A stretch of 64,000 nt of DNA from Parapristionchus giblindavisi (taxonomy: Eukaryota; Nematoda; Chromadorea; Rhabditida; Diplogasteridae): the NCBI GenBank assembly GCA_943737045.1, contig CALSFV010000011.1, forward strand, positions 1,550,001-1,614,000, in the 5' to 3' direction. This document shows positions 62,001 through 64,000 of this stretch, in pieces (position 1 is the first letter of the stretch; every line of letters begins with the position of its first letter). A program made the position numbers and the translations under genes. Below the pieces are notes generated by a model. The model saw only the letters and a list, made by a program, of their open reading frames with translations. It searched no databases and was not told the origin of the DNA.

Positions 62001-63186
62001 TGTAATTATAAGGGTCTGTTTGTGATTTCGTGGAATTTCAGTTGATCATTGAAGATTTTGACGTATATCGAAAATGAAAATAATGATAAGTTGCAAGTGG
62101 GAGCTTTATATTTTTAATGTAATGATGCATGATAGGTATGTGCACCTCCTTTATTCTATATATTTATCGAAGAAATTCATTGATCAGAGTAGATTCTCAT
62201 TCATTTTTCAAAATATGGAACAATGTTACAAAATCTCACGCAAAATCAGCAGTAATCTCACGCTGAGTAATAGGATTAAGCTTTACCCTTTACCCTTTAT
62301 TTATCGGGGGGATGGGGCGAGAGAGAGAGAGAGTGGAGAAGGAAAGTTAGAAGGAGAGAGAAGGGAGGGAGCGAGCGAGCGAGAGAACTAGAGGGAAAGG
62401 GAGAGGAGGTTTCAGAAAAAAAGGGTCAACAAAATACTATATATTTGGGATAAAATACAATATCACAACGAATTAACCATAGTGTACTGATTGTTCATAT
62501 GAGATTTGTGAGAGGCGATGTTGTGGTAAAAGCGGCACTAGGTCTAACGTGAAACCGATGAATAATATCCGATTGGATTATAAACATTTACATATGAATT
62601 AAATAAATAAATATGTGAGACAAGCGCTAATGAAGAGACAAAGTATGCAAATGGCTATAACCCAGTCGGCTATTATTCATCGATTCTCATCCGAACCAGT
62701 GCCGGTAAAAGCGTATACGGTTGCAGCGCATATATATTTACACTTGAATAACTGTATAGGCTTGTTTAGTGTTGCTATCTCATTGTCTGCACGGTTGCCC
62801 GTTCTTTTCTATACTAATTCGTTAATTGATGAGCTACAGTAGTTACTCTCTCCAAATAATCAATCAATACTCGACAGATATCTGACATCATTCGTAGGTT
62901 AAAGGGTTACTTCCTCCCGATATATGGGGAGAAGAGAGAGAAGACGGAGAGAGAAAAGAAAGAGACAGAGAGGTAGAGAGTGGGGAGAGAGCGCGCACGA
63001 TTTGTTTTAAAGGCAAATCCTAAGCTAATTTTATTACGGGGAAATCGCGTTCATTTTTCAATTACAACATTTGCATAAATTACGGTGTAATCTCGCTAAT
63101 CACATCTTTCGTCTTGCTCAAATCTTTCTCACAATGCCTAAAGACAGATTCCTGCATGCAAATGTACGATACTGTCTTATGACAGT
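59026..63186. other. Gene-poor repeat-rich region
   Basis: No exon recognised on either strand. It holds a diffuse repeat of CGCGCTATTTTCTCAATTGC (60425-60645), a relative of the long hairpin elements starting TATGAGGCCGCTTGCGTAAG at 60732, a perfect 18-bp hairpin at 61199-61241, a GA-rich stretch at 62312-62410, and a repeat shared with 50490-50640 (62925-63040). Short frames here look random. Confidence 0.45.
61199..61241. repeat. Perfect 18-bp inverted repeat
   Basis: AATTGGAGCAGTTTTCCT, an 8-nt loop, and its exact complement. Too short to name. Confidence 0.7.
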
Positions 63187-63250
63187 TACCTGGTTGATCC
63201 TGCCAGCGGTGATATGCTCAGATACAAGATTAAGCCATGCATGTATAGGA
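63187..63250 (+). pseudogene. 18S rRNA 5'-end fragment
   Basis: TACCTGGTTGATCCTGCCAG, then ATATGCT and AAGATTAAGCCATGCATGTA, are the universally conserved first 60 nt or so of eukaryotic small-subunit rRNA. After GCATGTATA the match to rRNA fades, and no further 18S sequence follows, so it is an isolated fragment and not an rDNA unit. Confidence 0.85.
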
Positions 63251-64000
63251 AAAAGCCTCGTTTCAGGGCAAACCAACAGTACGATGGCGGATTCGGACAC
63301 GCTCAACCAATCGATGTTCACGGTTTAAAGAGGAAGAGTAGAATTAGGTAGGATTGGGATTGATTATAGGAGAAAGAAACGAAGGTAGGGGGGAGAAGGA
63401 GAAGTCGGAGTTTTAACTAAAAGAGAGATAGATAGAGATGGTTCATTTCTCGATTACAATATTATACATAACATAAATTTCGGGAAAACTATTTTCTCAT
63501 TTGCAAATTTATCGATGAAATGAATACGATCGTAGAGGGCTGAAAATAGATTAGAAAATGAATAATTGGAAAACGAATATTCTGGACTCTTTCATCTGCC
63601 CATTTTGTGATGATATCTAGGGCAGACTGCAGAGGAGCGGATGTATTTTCTTCTTAACTAAAAGCTTTGTAAATGTTGATATCATCAGCATACATCCGTG
63701 CAATGACATCGTTATTTTGTACATGGTATGACACCACAAGGAGGGAACGACTCCTTATTCATACGAGCTACTGAATATGATTTCAAGCGCTTCCCAGATA
63801 GGTACTGCTATATTTTCATTAAATGATAAGTCAATATTTATAAGCGCATTATGCAAGAAGAGTTTTCCCATTTCTCTATTTGTGCACAAATCTCATGTAG
63901 GATGAATTGCGGCTTTTGAAAGTTGCCTAAATCAGGGTAGTGTGGTGGGGTAGGGAGCACATCATTATCGATTGTCTAAACGCTCATGAATGTTGTGGCT
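63251..64000. other. No gene seen
   Basis: AT-rich sequence without recognisable exons or repeats. Confidence 0.4.

Overview
The window looks like eukaryotic, nematode chromosomal DNA. Genes are split into many short exons (about 60-170 bp) with GT-AG introns. The protein families are metazoan: a Golgi P-type Ca2+/Mn2+ ATPase, a Patched-related protein and LDL-receptor class A repeats. A satellite is built on TTAGGC, the nematode telomere repeat. Intron style (GATCTTT-rich, GTACGGTAG donors) would fit a free-living clade V worm such as a Pristionchus-like diplogastrid; the genus is inference only.

Positions 1-28,600 carry two neighbouring plus-strand genes rearranged by tandem duplication. 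First comes the 3' half of a pmr-1/SPCA-type secretory-pathway Ca2+ pump (1055-4386), preceded by a palindromic Tc1 remnant. Next is a Patched-related (ptr) gene whose 5' exons occur three times: copy A (5573-12595, broken exons 1-7), copy B (15424-18452, intact exons 1-4 then fragments of 9-10, preceded by a second copy of the last three pmr-1 exons at 13591-14221) and copy C (18639-28592, broken exons 1-3 but continuing to the 3' end). Introns hold a 5'-truncated LINE with nested 8-bp-TSD elements, ~0.9-1 kb hairpins and a 2-kb palindrome.

Positions 29,151-44,393 are three nearly identical tandem units of 4.8-5.2 kb. Each has a long palindromic satellite made of telomere-like TTAGGC repeats arranged head to head, a 1.14-kb foldback element with an 8-bp target duplication, and a tRNA-like sequence. 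Positions 44,394-50,490 contain two further diverged tandem copies of the non-satellite part of this unit.

Positions 51,000-55,700 hold decayed histone H2A and H2B fragments (the H2A one keeps its 3' stem-loop), several MITE families and a 480-bp polypyrimidine tract. Positions 56,284-58,255 contain exons for a small single-pass membrane protein followed by LDLa exons, perhaps one type II membrane protein. The rest (to 64,000) shows repeats, one tRNA-like unit and a short 18S rRNA fragment, but no gene I can support.

Several otherwise good exons carry single-base frameshifts or a lost splice site. These could be real pseudogenisation or indel errors in the assembly; the sequence alone does not decide.
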